From Phytophthora colocasiae (Eukaryota > Oomycota > Peronosporomycetes > Peronosporales > Peronosporaceae): a DNA stretch of 64,000 nucleotides. Below are positions 20,576 through 30,760 of this stretch, in pieces. Under the pieces are notes generated by a model. The model saw nothing but the letters and a program-made list of their open reading frames with translations. It ran no database searches and had not been told where the DNA came from. The stretch lies in contig JAGKQI010000103.1 in NCBI GenBank assembly GCA_018806915.1, positions 558,001 through 622,000 on the forward strand. The letters are read 5' to 3'. How positions within the stretch are numbered: the first letter of the stretch is position 1; the number at the start of each line of letters is the position of its first letter. The position numbers and the translations under genes are program-made.

Positions 20576-20972
20576 CTCTACTGCCCTTTACAACCCAGCT
20601 GCGCGCTGCGCGCTGCGCGCGATCCCAGCCAGCCCTTGCGGCTCGCTACGCTCGCGAGTGCAGACCCTAAGCCCGCTCCGGCCTCGCCTTCGCTTGATCC
20701 GGCGGCAGCGCTGGGGTTTAAGCCCGCGTGCTCCGCACACGGAGCATTAAACCGCCAGCCAGCGTTCTCCGCGCTTGTCCTTTACTGCCCAGCTACGCGC
20801 TGCGCGCGATCCCAGCCACCCCTAGCGGCTCGCTACGCTCGCGGGTGCAGACCCTAAGCCCGCTCCGGCTTCGCCTTCGCTTGATCTGTCGGTAGCGCTG
20901 GGGTTTAAGCCCGCGTGCTCCGCACACGGAGCATTAAACCGCCAGCCAGAGTTCTCCACCGCGCTTGTTCTC
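20576..20972. repeat. GC-rich tandem duplication, 187-bp unit
   Basis: Two copies (about 20576-20780 and 20763-20972) carry the same blocks: GCGCGATCCCAGCC, CGGCTCGCTACGCTCGCG, GCAGACCCTAAGCCCGCTCC and a hairpin TGCTCCG-CACAC-GGAGCA. A GCGCGCT micro-repeat starts the first unit. Base composition is far richer in GC than the flanks. It may be the end of a non-autonomous transposon. No gene is seen. Confidence 0.7.
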
Positions 20973-21430
20973 GACGTTGTGCGCTAGAAACACCGCAAAA
21001 GTACGGTCGGAATTTAGTCTCTTGCTTCAAAGCAAAAGGGACTATAATACAACTTTTTTTTTGAACAGGTGCTCTGATCAGAAACTATACCGCTTATATT
21101 CCCAGAAGCTGGAGAGAAGATCACGATATCTTGTTAATACTGTGGAAAATACACACTGCGATTGTGTTCCACGCAACGTGGAGACTGCGCAACGACATTT
21201 ACTTCGGCGAAACACAAGCGGTGGCGCCAAGTATCCCGAACATACAGGCTACCTTTCGAAGCCATTATCAGTTCTTGTTTCGACACTCATCGAATTGGAA
21301 TATTGACGGCGAAGCGCTTAATCGAGTACTTACGCGTTTGGGTTTTGAGCCCGAACGTACCGAATTGCTTCCAAATCTTCCAAGACAACGCACATGGATT
21401 CCACGATGTTAGAATTGTTAATAACGTAGT

Positions 21431-21690
21431 AGCATAGGTCTGCAAAACGACTGTCCGCTAAAAGTTAATCAACTATTCTCCCCCTCCCTAGTCTGCCAAC
21501 GTTTATCGCAAGTGACACCAGATTTGCTTCTCCCTCTTCAAGTGACCTACTGTACTCTACCTAGGTGAACTTGAACTCATTTGGTTAGCTACAAAAAAAT
21601 CTGCCTTATAACAGTTTTGCTCAAAGCTGTACTACATCAACATGTACCTATCGAAACTCACTTACACCACCACATCATCTTGCCTCCCAT
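21431..21690. other. Gap between LINE relic and lectin copy 3
   Basis: These 260 bp, downstream of the copy 3 stop, hold no gene or repeat that I can recognise. Confidence 0.5.
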
Positions 21691-24600
21691 CTAACTTGGG
21701 TTAATCCGCACGTGCATTTCAAGGTGACCCCCTTCGGATGATCGCGGTACCCAGAGCAAAAGTGACCCACCACCTGAACCAGGTAAACCCAGGATACCCG
21801 GTCGCCAACGATCTAAATACAAAGTCTTGTCTTGCAATTCAGGGATCGTGGCGTCCCACGTGACTGTGTTTCCACTTGGAACTTTCACTTCTGCGTATTT
21901 GTCTCCACCAGAATGGATAACCACCTTCACATCGTAAATGTCCACGCTCTCGAGAATGAGGTGAACAACGCCGTCTCCCTTCTTCGTCCAGGTGCCGTAA
22001 CTCCCAATAAACGCTTCATCTACTGTCGTTAACCCCAATGCATCCGAGAGTCTGCCGTCGTCGATTTCACCAAGATAAGCCGTTGGTCCACAAATTGGCT
22101 GGACGAATTGCGATGCCATGTAAGCGATACCAGTCGGATCGATCGTAGACAGCACAACTAGCCCCATATTGGCCACTTTCAACATATAGTCGTCCTTGGC
22201 CACATCTTTCCCCATGTCCGTCGTCCCCGTATCGATAAGCTGGTCGACAATCACCCCAAAGGTTTTTCGTAGCATGTCTCGAGTCTGAAACGCAGCAGTG
22301 ATTGTCTTGTTACTGAGGAGTTCCCCCATACACAAGTTTGTGACGGCTGGGATGTCATTCATGACGATTGAAGACTTGTAGATCTTGACTCGAACGTCGT
22401 TAGCTGAGGCGTCTGGGGTTGAATTACGAACATCGTTGACCTGTCGAACAACGTGATCCGTGAGACGCTTGAGTTCGTAGCCACAGGTGGAATTCTGGTT
22501 GATCAGGTCTTGAAGGTCGTCCGTTGACGTGTTTTCAGTCCCGTTCAAAGCTCCCGTGCCTGTAAGTAGTTTGAGTACATTTTCACCCGTTGAGATGATC
22601 TCGTCACCATTAGTGATAGCTTGTTTCACGATACCTTCGACGATTACTAGCACCGTATCAGCGAACTTGGCATTCTTGGGCACTGGTAGGCCAAGACACG
22701 CACACACAGCAACAGGGAGATCATAGACAACGACGTCCGTCTGATAGGCAGCAGTGAGCAGTTCGGCTTTATCACCTTGCGGGGCTGTAGTCTGTCGATA
22801 GCGAAGATAGTAAATGAGATCTCGAACGACTGTGACGACGTTAGCAGCGCAAGTAACAGCCCATTTGGCGGTCTTGTAAGCCGCTAAAATTTCTCCAAAA
22901 ACGCCTCCTGTAGCGGCATTGAAAGCCACAGCAACGACAGATCCAATCTTGGACAGAACTTCAAGAGCACAGTCGTCATTTTGAGGGATACACTCCAACG
23001 AGCACTGAACTGGATACGACAGCGGACACTGGGCCTGGCAATTGGTATCTTCTTTGCCGTAGCCTAATGGACAAATGTTGTTGCTGTCGAAATCCACCGA
23101 CTTCCGGTAGCAAGCAGTATCACTCGCCTGGCCGATTGTAGGCCCCACCCAGTTACGAATTGTCGTTCCGTACATGACTCCAGACCCCGAACTCTCTTCT
23201 TCATCACTAAGTGACAGGTCTTTAGCAGAAATTCGAGTCCAGATCGCTCCCAACTGATCGACTTCGTCTTCTGCTCGTCCGTAGAACCCAGCGAGTTGAA
23301 ATCCATCGGGGGCAGTAGCTACAGCGTTGTTGTCAGTCTTGCTGCCTCCCTCAATTGTATTGCCAGCGCTTGTCGTGAATTTTAGATAGAAAACTCGTGT
23401 GTGATCATCTTTCTTGTCCCAATGAGCCTCCATTGTCGTGATATACTCTCCAGCTCCAAGGGTTAGTGTGTTGTCCGTACCTCCATGACCTCCGTGATTC
23501 ATCGTCACCTCAGCGGGGGTTTCAATCTGCAGAGTGATCGCATCCACGCGCTTGTCCGAGCGAAGCGTGATCGAGCTGGCAGCTTGTTCGAACTTAACCG
23601 CGTCGATGTCGGAGAATGCATTGCCATGCGGTCCACCGTACAGATCGCTTAATACAATGTCTTCATCGGTAACATGTGCGGCTGGTGCACTTCCAGAGCC
23701 TGTAGAACTAACCGGATCGTTGACAACTGCAATACTTGTCCACACTACACCGAGCAGATCAATTTCATCCCCGTCACGGCCAAAGAATCCGCCCAGTTGA
23801 TATCCTTCTGGTGCTGTTACGGAACCCTTCTCATCAGTTTGCGTTCCTGCTGACACTGAATTCCCCTTATTCGTCCCGAAATTCAGGTAGAAGATACGTG
23901 TATGATCTTCCTTTTGCCCCCAATGCACTTCCATTGAAGTGATGTACTCGCCTGAACCAAGCTTGAGTGTGTATGGATCTCCACCAGTTCCACCATGTGT
24001 GAATGTTTGCGCTGTTGGTCCTGAGACTTCCAGGGTGAGACCATCAACACGCGCTGCACCTCGAACTGTCAGTGAAGCGATTGTTTGTCCAGAAACTGCA
24101 GCGGATTGATCCGAGAACTTATACCGTGGGGTCCTCCGAAAGTTTCGCTAAGATGTACAGCTGGTCCTGATGCTTTCGGTGTCGAAGAACCGGAATCCGC
24201 TGGAGCAGGGGCCGCAGTACTAGGAGATACCGACGTATCAACCGAACCACTGGACGCTAGTGCTACGGATCCTGACCCCGCTGCAGAGCTTGGTAAGGTT
24301 GCAGCCGCACTACCGGCACCTGAACTAGGAACACTTCCAATCCCCGACGCTGGTGTGCCTTGAGCGGCCGATGCTGCTGTACTAGAAACTCCAGAAACCG
24401 GAATATCTGCTGGAGCCACCGTTCCAGGTGCGACATCTGCCGCTGTAACACTGGACCAAATTGCCCCAAGCAGGTCGATTTCATCTCCATCACGACCGAA
24501 GAATCCTCCTAACTGATAGCCGGCAGGTGCCGTCGCAGACCCCGTTGAATCTGTTTGCGTTCCCCCAGAAATCGAGTTCCCTGCACTTGTCCCGAAGTTG

Positions 24601-24968
24601 AGATAGAAGACGCGTGTATGTCCGTCTTTTTCGCCCCAATGGGCCTCCATGGATGTGATCTGCTCACCTGCCGCAAGTGTCAGTGTGTTGGCGGTTCCAC
24701 CAGTTCCACCATGCGTAAAAGTCTGTGGTGTTGGCCCTGAAATTGCCAACGACACGCCATCGACACGGTCGCCTGCTCTGACTGTGATGGAGGTGACAGT
24801 TTGTCCGGACACGACTGATGGTTGATCGGAGAAGTCATTGCCATGAGGTCCACCGAATGACTCACTCAGTTGTACGGCATCGTCTGAAATAACCACTTGC
24901 ACTGCTAAAAGTAGTGTGAATATCACAGCTTGGAGAATGGTCGTTCTTAACCGAATTATCATGAGCAA
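21691..24968 (-). CDS. Jacalin-like lectin gene copy 3 (complete apart from one frameshift)
   Basis: This is the best preserved copy, about 1090 residues if the shift is ignored. It has a signal peptide (hydrophobic ILQAVIFTLLLAVQVVIS before DDAVQ) and jacalin-like domain 1 (~30-170). An Ala/Ser/Gly/Pro-rich linker follows, then domains 2 and 3, then the C-terminal region: a Cys-rich segment with about 12 Cys, hydrophobic helices (GVFGEILAAYKTAKWAVTCA..VVTVVRDL), a DLINQNSTCGYELKRLTD helix, and a beta-rich end with PICGPTAYLGEIDDG and a RWRP motif. Near 24117, in the GGPHG loop of domain 2, one base appears to be missing. The 5' frame then ends after HLSETFGGPHG plus 17 residues, and the 3' frame is open through the stop at 21691. 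It could be a sequencing error, a real mutation, or a variable allele. The protein would act outside the cell, probably binding sugars. Confidence 0.78.
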
Positions 24969-25307
24969 GTTAGTGAACTCCGGCCTAGAAACTTCTTACA
25001 ACTCAACTTGTATTATACAAGTGCACTACGTGTGCTTAGGAGACTGGAAAATGGAGAATGATCGGACATTGGTATGACTCCCGTCTCAGCCAGACTACAG
25101 ATGGCATTCCAGGTGTACATGTATGAGGTTCTGGATCATGGGATGGAACGATGGGCTGTCACTTGCAGGTTTAAAGGAATAATGCTGTGCACGCTTACAA
25201 GTACTGTACGAATCCGTGCGAACACTGCATTGAGTGTTAATTAAAGAAGTGTGTTCCTTCATCCGAAGGAATAGCGGTGACAGTTAATACGGCTTCTCTT
25301 GTGAAAA
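24969..25307 (-). promoter_or_regulatory. Upstream region of lectin copy 3
   Basis: These 339 bp separate the copy 3 start from the first Crypton. No strong initiator match is visible; a weak one (ACTCAATGCAGTG on the minus strand, near 25225) is noted. The end near 25242-25307 continues the open frame seen at 30255-30591 if the Cryptons are removed. Confidence 0.35.
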
Positions 25308-27779
25308 AATGATTCTTAGAAGGATTTTGAGGGATATCTAAGGGATCGTACTTAATATGGTATTTGTTTGAACACGCCACAGGAATCATCACTCAAGTGA
25401 CGTTCACGTCGATAACACGGGTATGTACTGTATTTACAACGGCTCTGTGGCTCAATACACTAACCTCTTCTTCTCCTCGCTGCACGCAGCTCGTTGACGA
25501 CACTGCGCCAAAGAAGCTGGCCACGACGACGCTTTCTCCCCTTTGCTGTCGTTGTGGGCAGAGTTGCTCTTCGCAACACTCTCTGAACACTTCTTCGGCC
25601 TCTTGAGCGCTCAGGTTTGTGTTCTTCATCCCTCTATCAGCTGCTTGTCGCTCGATCGCTTTATTGAGGAAAGCGAAGTCGCTCAGTCGTTTTTTTGCGT
25701 TCTTGTTTGCTAGTTGGCTGGGTTCTACAAGCCGGAGCGGCGGGATGTTCGTACTTGGGGCTCCACACTGCCATAACATCCACGCCTGGTACACTGTACA
25801 CTCAGGAATAGTGTATGAAGATGGAATACTATTGAAGTGGTTGCTCCACTGCTGCAAGTCTGACTGCTGCTCGGTTGTTGTTGTCGGTGGTACAGGTTGG
25901 TCCACCACCTGAAGATGGTTCACAATAGATGTTACACCCGCCGAATCAAGGCACCGCATGATCATATCGTTCAAGCCATCGTAAGTAACGGTGCCTGCAC
26001 CAATAGCTCGGCGTTCAAGCTCGCCAACAATATCTTTTACTACGTCAGTCCGTGAGGAATCAATTTTCGCCAGTGTTTTAACCGCACTCTGTTGCAACGA
26101 TGCCATGTTCGCGAGTATTGAGACGTGAGGTGGAACGCCTGTGGCTCGTAGAGTACATTCTCGCTGTAGAGTTCCGCCCTTTATTTTTTCCGCGAGATCG
26201 GTGAGCATTGATCGAGTTGAAAACAGTGGGGTACGTAATAAAACGTGTGATGGCGGAAGTGTTGTCGTTAGGAATTTTCGATGGTAAACCAACGAAGCCA
26301 GCGCAAATTCGAGGATATATCGAATACTGGTTGGTGCCCCTGGAAAAACGATTGAAAGTGCTTGCTCAACCACGTCGTCCAGACATTCAAAGTGCGGGGG
26401 AAGACACGCGAATGTATGTGAATCCGCCGGCAGCCCAGTCACTGTTCTACCGACATGCATATCACCAGCACCTTCATATCGCAAGTAGGTATTTTGCACA
26501 CCTCCTAAAGACCAACCTGCTCGCAAGTTTACGGCCGTCGACGACGGACATGCCGTGGAGCCAGAAGCTGCGAACGTAGCAGCACCTTTTCGAAGCGAAT
26601 GTGTGCCAATATCATTCGGCTTGACTCCTCTCCTCTTCAGTTCCTCTGCAACGTTATCCCTGGCAAGTACGCGCCCCAGCTCCTTGCGGAATCGGTCGTA
26701 TTGACTTCCCCCCGGAAAAAGTTTACTATTAGAAGAGTCAAAAGTGAAAACACTCCAGTAAATACCTAGTGAAAGTATTGGGCAGACTGCAGGTTCAAGA
26801 GGGTTAGCATATACATGCCGCGGATCGCGAGGTCTGTCTCCCGCTTGATCATTTTCATGTGAGAGAAATAAAATGCATAAAGCGTCATCCCTCCATTCCA
26901 TATGCTCCATCAAGATACCAAAAGCATTTGCCGAACGACACATTAAGTTCCAAGCAATGATCATGTACGTACGCGAGAAAACCATATCCAGGGAGAGGTC
27001 AGACAGCATTTCAGAACAAATAAACTTGTAGAGATCGTATTGCAGCGGGTCTTTACCCACTTTCATCGCGTGTCCGGATCCTGCTGCTGTTTCCTCTGCA
27101 ATTGATCTCTTTAGACCCTTAAAGTGATCTGACAGTCGGCGCTCCAGCTTTTTAGGCATGACCTCGTTGTATACACGGAACAAGTTAAACAGACCAGCTC
27201 GATGTGTGTTTAAAGCTGAGTAGCTTAGTTGGGCGCCTGTAACAGTGCGTAGGGTGAGAAGCCATGCTACGAAATCTTCAGCATCTAGTTTGTCAAACTT
27301 GAATGGTGGCTGAGAGATATCTCCATCCAATGCCTCTAGTACAGCTGCTCGAGCAATCTTCTCGTCTAAAGGAAGCCTGTCGAAGAGGAGACTAATGGGC
27401 TCATCTGTCTGTCCAGTTGATCTCTCTTCATTTGGTACCAGCTCGACTACGCGACGCACAAAAGAAGCATGGAGAATCGGTGAACGAACCGCAAGAAGCC
27501 ACAAAACGAACCGCCCATATGAGTTCCGATAGACCGCTCGTGAACGTGCGCTTACTGTATTCGCGCAGATTTCTGCAGCACGCTTGTGAAGACTTTGCAA
27601 CTCGTCACTTCTTGAGGGATTCGCCATCCCTCAAAGTCAGGCGAAAATTACGTTTGAGAGTCTTTAACCGAGATTTGTATGGCGACCGTTCGACACGAAA
27701 TCTTGATTTTCCGGAAAATAGGGGACCTATTGTCCCTCAAAATGACCTTTGAGCTCGAAATGTCCCTCGAAATCCGGAG
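25308..27779 (-). mobile_element. Crypton A (tyrosine-recombinase transposon)
   Basis: This is the left unit of a direct tandem pair. It begins at AATGA (25308-25312), and the next AATGA (27780-27784) starts the second unit. It has no inverted repeats and no long target duplication, as expected for Cryptons, which use a tyrosine recombinase and a short crossover site. The right ~150 bp (27628-27779) is non-coding and contains repeated TCCCTC(A/G)AAAT words that could bind recombinase. The length is 2472 bp against 2475 bp for Crypton B. Confidence 0.85.
25393..27627 (-). CDS. Crypton tyrosine recombinase (copy A)
   Basis: The frame has 744 residues. The catalytic set of tyrosine recombinases is present in order: Arg in LMCRSANAFG (~residue 227), His-x-x-Arg in GTHSLRKGAATF (~345), and Tyr in the NTYLRYEGAGD segment (~380), with MHVGRTVTGLP after it. 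The N-terminal part is a core-binding-like helical domain. The C-terminal ~270 residues are of unknown function. Compared with copy B, two compensating indels change the residues around CILFLSHEND (~250), and a shift near 25566 replaces the natural KGRKRRR-type C-terminus with an extension to 25393. The catalytic core is otherwise open, so activity is possible. Confidence 0.82.
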   Translation of the reverse strand: MANPSRSDELQSLHKRAAEICANTVSARSRAVYRNSYGRFVLWLLAVRSPILHASFVRRVVELVPNEERSTGQTDEPISLLFDRLPLDEKIARAAVLEALDGDISQPPFKFDKLDAEDFVAWLLTLRTVTGAQLSYSALNTHRAGLFNLFRVYNEVMPKKLERRLSDHFKGLKRSIAEETAAGSGHAMKVGKDPLQYDLYKFICSEMLSDLSLDMVFSRTYMIIAWNLMCRSANAFGILMEHMEWRDDALCILFLSHENDQAGDRPRDPRHVYANPLEPAVCPILSLGIYWSVFTFDSSNSKLFPGGSQYDRFRKELGRVLARDNVAEELKRRGVKPNDIGTHSLRKGAATFAASGSTACPSSTAVNLRAGWSLGGVQNTYLRYEGAGDMHVGRTVTGLPADSHTFACLPPHFECLDDVVEQALSIVFPGAPTSIRYILEFALASLVYHRKFLTTTLPPSHVLLRTPLFSTRSMLTDLAEKIKGGTLQRECTLRATGVPPHVSILANMASLQQSAVKTLAKIDSSRTDVVKDIVGELERRAIGAGTVTYDGLNDMIMRCLDSAGVTSIVNHLQVVDQPVPPTTTTEQQSDLQQWSNHFNSIPSSYTIPECTVYQAWMLWQCGAPSTNIPPLRLVEPSQLANKNAKKRLSDFAFLNKAIERQAADRGMKNTNLSAQEAEEVFRECCEEQLCPQRQQRGESVVVASFFGAVSSTSCVQRGEEEVSVLSHRAVVNTVHTRVIDVNVT

Positions 27780-30254
27780 AATGATTCTTAGAAGGATTTT
27801 GAGGGATATCTAAGGGATCGTACTTAATATGGTATTTGTTTGAACACGCCACAGGAATCATCACTCAAGTGACGTTCACGTCGATAACACGGGTATGTAC
27901 TGTATTTACAACGGCTCTGTGGCTCAATACACTAACCTCTTCTTCTCCTCGCTGCACGCAGCTCGTTGACGACACTGCGCCAAAGAAGCTGGCCACGACG
28001 ACGCTTTCTCCCCTTTGCTGTCGTTGTGGGCAGAGTTATGGCTTCGCAACACTCTCTGAACACTTCTTCGGCCTCTTGAGCGCTCAGGTTTGTGTTCTTC
28101 ATCCCTCTATCAGCTGCTTGTCGCTCGATCGCTTTATTGAGGAAAGCGAAGTCGCTCAGTCGTTTTTTTGCGTTCTTGTTTGCTAGTTGGCTGGGTTCTA
28201 CAAGCCGGAGCGGCGGGATGTTCGTACTTGGGGCTCCACACTGCCATAACATCCACGCCTGGTACACTGTACACTCAGGAATAGTGTATGAAGATGGAAT
28301 ACTATTGAAGTGGTTGCTCCACTGCTGCAAGTCTGACTGCTGCTCGGTTGTTGTTGTCGGTGGTACAGGTTGGTCCACCACCTGAAGATGGTTCACAATA
28401 GATGTTACACCCGCCGAATCAAGGCACCGCATGATCATATCGTTCAAGCCATCGTAAGTAACGGTGCCTGCACCAATAGCTCGGCGTTCAAGCTCGCCAA
28501 CAATATCTTTTACTACGTCAGTCCGTGAGGAATCAATTTTCGCCAGTGTTTTAACCGCACTCTGTTGCAACGATGCCATGTTCGCGAGTATTGAGACGTG
28601 AGGTGGAACGCCTGTGGCTCGTAGAGTACATTCTCGCTGTAGAGTTCCGCCCTTTATTTTTTCCGCGAGATCGGTGAGCATTGATCGAGTTGAAAACAGT
28701 GGGGTACGTAATAAAACGTGTGATGGCGGAAGTGTTGTCGTTAGGAATTTTCGATGGTAAACCAACGAAGCCAGCGCAAATTCGAGGATATATCGAATAC
28801 TGGTTGGTGCCCCTGGAAAAACGATTGAAGATTGCTTGCTCCAACCACGTCGTCCAGACATTCAAAGTGCGGGGGAAGACACGCGAATGTATGTGAATCC
28901 GCCGGCAGCCCAGTCACTGTTCTACCGACATGCATATCACCAGCACCTTCATATCGCAAGTAGGTATTTTGCACACCTCCTAAAGACCAACCTGCTCGCA
29001 AGTTTACGGCCGTCGACGACGGACATGCCGTGGAGCCAGAAGCTGCGAACGTAGCAGCACCTTTTCGAAGCGAATGTGTGCCAATATCATTCGGCTTGAC
29101 TCCTCTCCTCTTCAGTTCCTCTGCAACGTTATCCCTGGCAAGTACGCGCCCCAGCTCCTTGCGGAATCGGTCGTATTGACTTCCCCCCGGAAAAAGTTTA
29201 CTATTAGAAGAGTCAAAAGTGAAAACACTCCAGTAAATACCTAGTGAAAGTATTGGGCAGACTGCAGGTTCAAGAGGGTTAGCATATACATGCCGCGGAT
29301 CGCGAGGTCTGTCTCCCGCTTGATCATTTTTCATGTGAGAGAAATAAATGCATAAAGCGTCATCCCTCCATTCCATATGCTCCATCAAGATACCAAAAGC
29401 ATTTGCCGAACGACACATTAAGTTCCAAGCAATGATCATGTACGTACGCGAGAAAACCATATCCAGGGAGAGGTCAGACAGCATTTCAGAACAAATAAAC
29501 TTGTAGAGATCGTATTGCAGCGGGTCTTTACCCACTTTCATCGCGTGTCCGGATCCTGCTGCTGTTTCCTCTGCAATTGATCTCTTTAGACCCTTAAAGT
29601 GATCTGACAGTCGGCGCTCCAGCTTTTTAGGCATGACCTCGTTGTATACACGGAACAAGTTAAACAGACCAGCTCGATGTGTGTTTAAAGCTGAGTAGCT
29701 TAGTTGGGCGCCTGTAACAGTGCGTAGGGTGAGAAGCCATGCTACGAAATCTTCAGCATCTAGTTTGTCAAACTTGAATGGTGGCTGAGAGATATCTCCA
29801 TCCAATGCCTCTAGTACAGCTGCTCGAGCAATCTTCTCGTCTAAAGGAAGCCTGTCGAAGAGGAGACTAATGGGCTCATCTGTCTGTCCAGTTGATCTCT
29901 CTTCATTTGGTACCAGCTCGACTACGCGACGCACAAAAGAAGCATGGAGAATCGGTGAACGAACCGCAAGAAGCCACAAAACGAACCGCCCATATGAGTT
30001 CCGATAGACCGCTCGTGAACGTGCGCTTACTGTATTCGCGCAGATTTCTGCAGCACGCTTGTGAAGACTTTGCAACTCGTCACTTCTTGAGGGATTCGCC
30101 ATCCCTCAAAGTCAGGCGAAAATTACGTTTGAGAGTCTTTAACCGAGATTTGTATGGCGACCGTTCGACACGAAATCTTGATTTTCCGGAAAATAGGGGA
30201 CCTATTGTCCCTCAAAATGACCTTTGAGCTCGAAATGTCCCTCGAAATCCGGAG
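27780..30254 (-). mobile_element. Crypton B (second unit of the tandem pair)
   Basis: It starts at AATGA (27780-27784) and is closed by AATGA (30255-30259), followed by unrelated sequence. It matches Crypton A along its whole length with only a few small indels (for example at 28037, 28830, 29330 and 29347), so the pair is recent. Confidence 0.85.
27932..30102 (-). pseudogene. Crypton tyrosine recombinase (copy B), frameshifted
   Basis: The N-terminal 453-residue frame (28741-30102) has the complete R...HSLR...Y catalytic set and the presumably ancestral CIYFSHMKNDQ segment. A shift near 28835 (GATTGC/CTCC compared with GTGC/CTC in copy A) breaks it after CLDDVV. The C-terminal frame (27932-28861) continues to a natural end with KGRKRRRGQ and an Arg-rich tail, probably a nuclear-localisation or DNA-binding segment. 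Copies A and B carry different faults, and each shows what the other lost. Confidence 0.82.
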
Positions 30255-30591
30255 AATGACAATTAGTTTCGAGTATACATCGCAGCATTGCAAGCGTCCG
30301 TCGTCGGCATGTGGTCCTAACGAAATCTTCGCAACAATCTTTTGAGCCGGGCACAAGCAGATTTTCACACCTACTTTTCTCTGCCGGTACAGTCGCGAAG
30401 CTTTGAACCGGTGTGTCCTGGACGATTACCCCGGGAATGATTATCTCCGAATCGGAAGCTCTTGTGCTGAACGAGGCCAGCAAGAAACGTCTTGCTACTA
30501 GGCCTGAATTCTCTATATCGATCAATAAGCGGACAGGTATACGCATCGTCACGCGCTGGTTGACTTGGAAGCCTTCGTATCCGGGATACAT
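30255..30591 (-). other. Unknown ORF interrupted by the Crypton pair
   Basis: On the minus strand an ATG at 30591, just after in-frame TAA-TGA, opens ~112 codons up to the Crypton junction. If the pair is taken out at AATGA, the same frame runs on from 25312 to a stop near 25242, giving about 135 residues. I do not recognise the protein. It is basic in the middle and has a VIVQDTPVQSF segment. It may be a chance ORF or a fragment of an older element. Confidence 0.3.
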
Positions 30592-30760
30592 TCATTAGCT
30601 TGTTTGCTTGCGGAATATGCTCGCGTTCATTGGACTAGTCTTCGTTGCTTCGGAAGTCATTGAGATGTCGGCAAGGATAAGTTGCCGACATCGAGCTAAA
30701 CAATCGAAGTAGTACGGTAATGAGAAACAGACAAAAACTTCTTAACGCTTCATCAATCCT

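Larger units (their letters stand above)
18040..21430 (+). mobile_element. Degenerate LINE (non-LTR retrotransposon) fragments
   Basis: Broken plus-strand frames look like the 3' half of oomycete LINE ORF2. At 20084-20278 a zinc-binding segment reads NPEVQNCVRDGCDSIETLEH, then CFLSCPK...MW. At ~21131-21410 the HTAIVFHATWRLRNDIYFGE segment resembles the tail after the reverse transcriptase. Near 18060-18390 there are weaker frames. The catalytic RT motif is absent. The relic is cut by a Tc1/mariner element, a MITE and a GC-rich duplication, so it is the oldest layer in this gap. Its outer limits are uncertain. Confidence 0.5.

Noticed and set aside
26208..26579. Plus-strand ORF repeated at 28681-29054
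   Set aside because: It occurs twice only because the Crypton is duplicated, and it is antisense to the recombinase.
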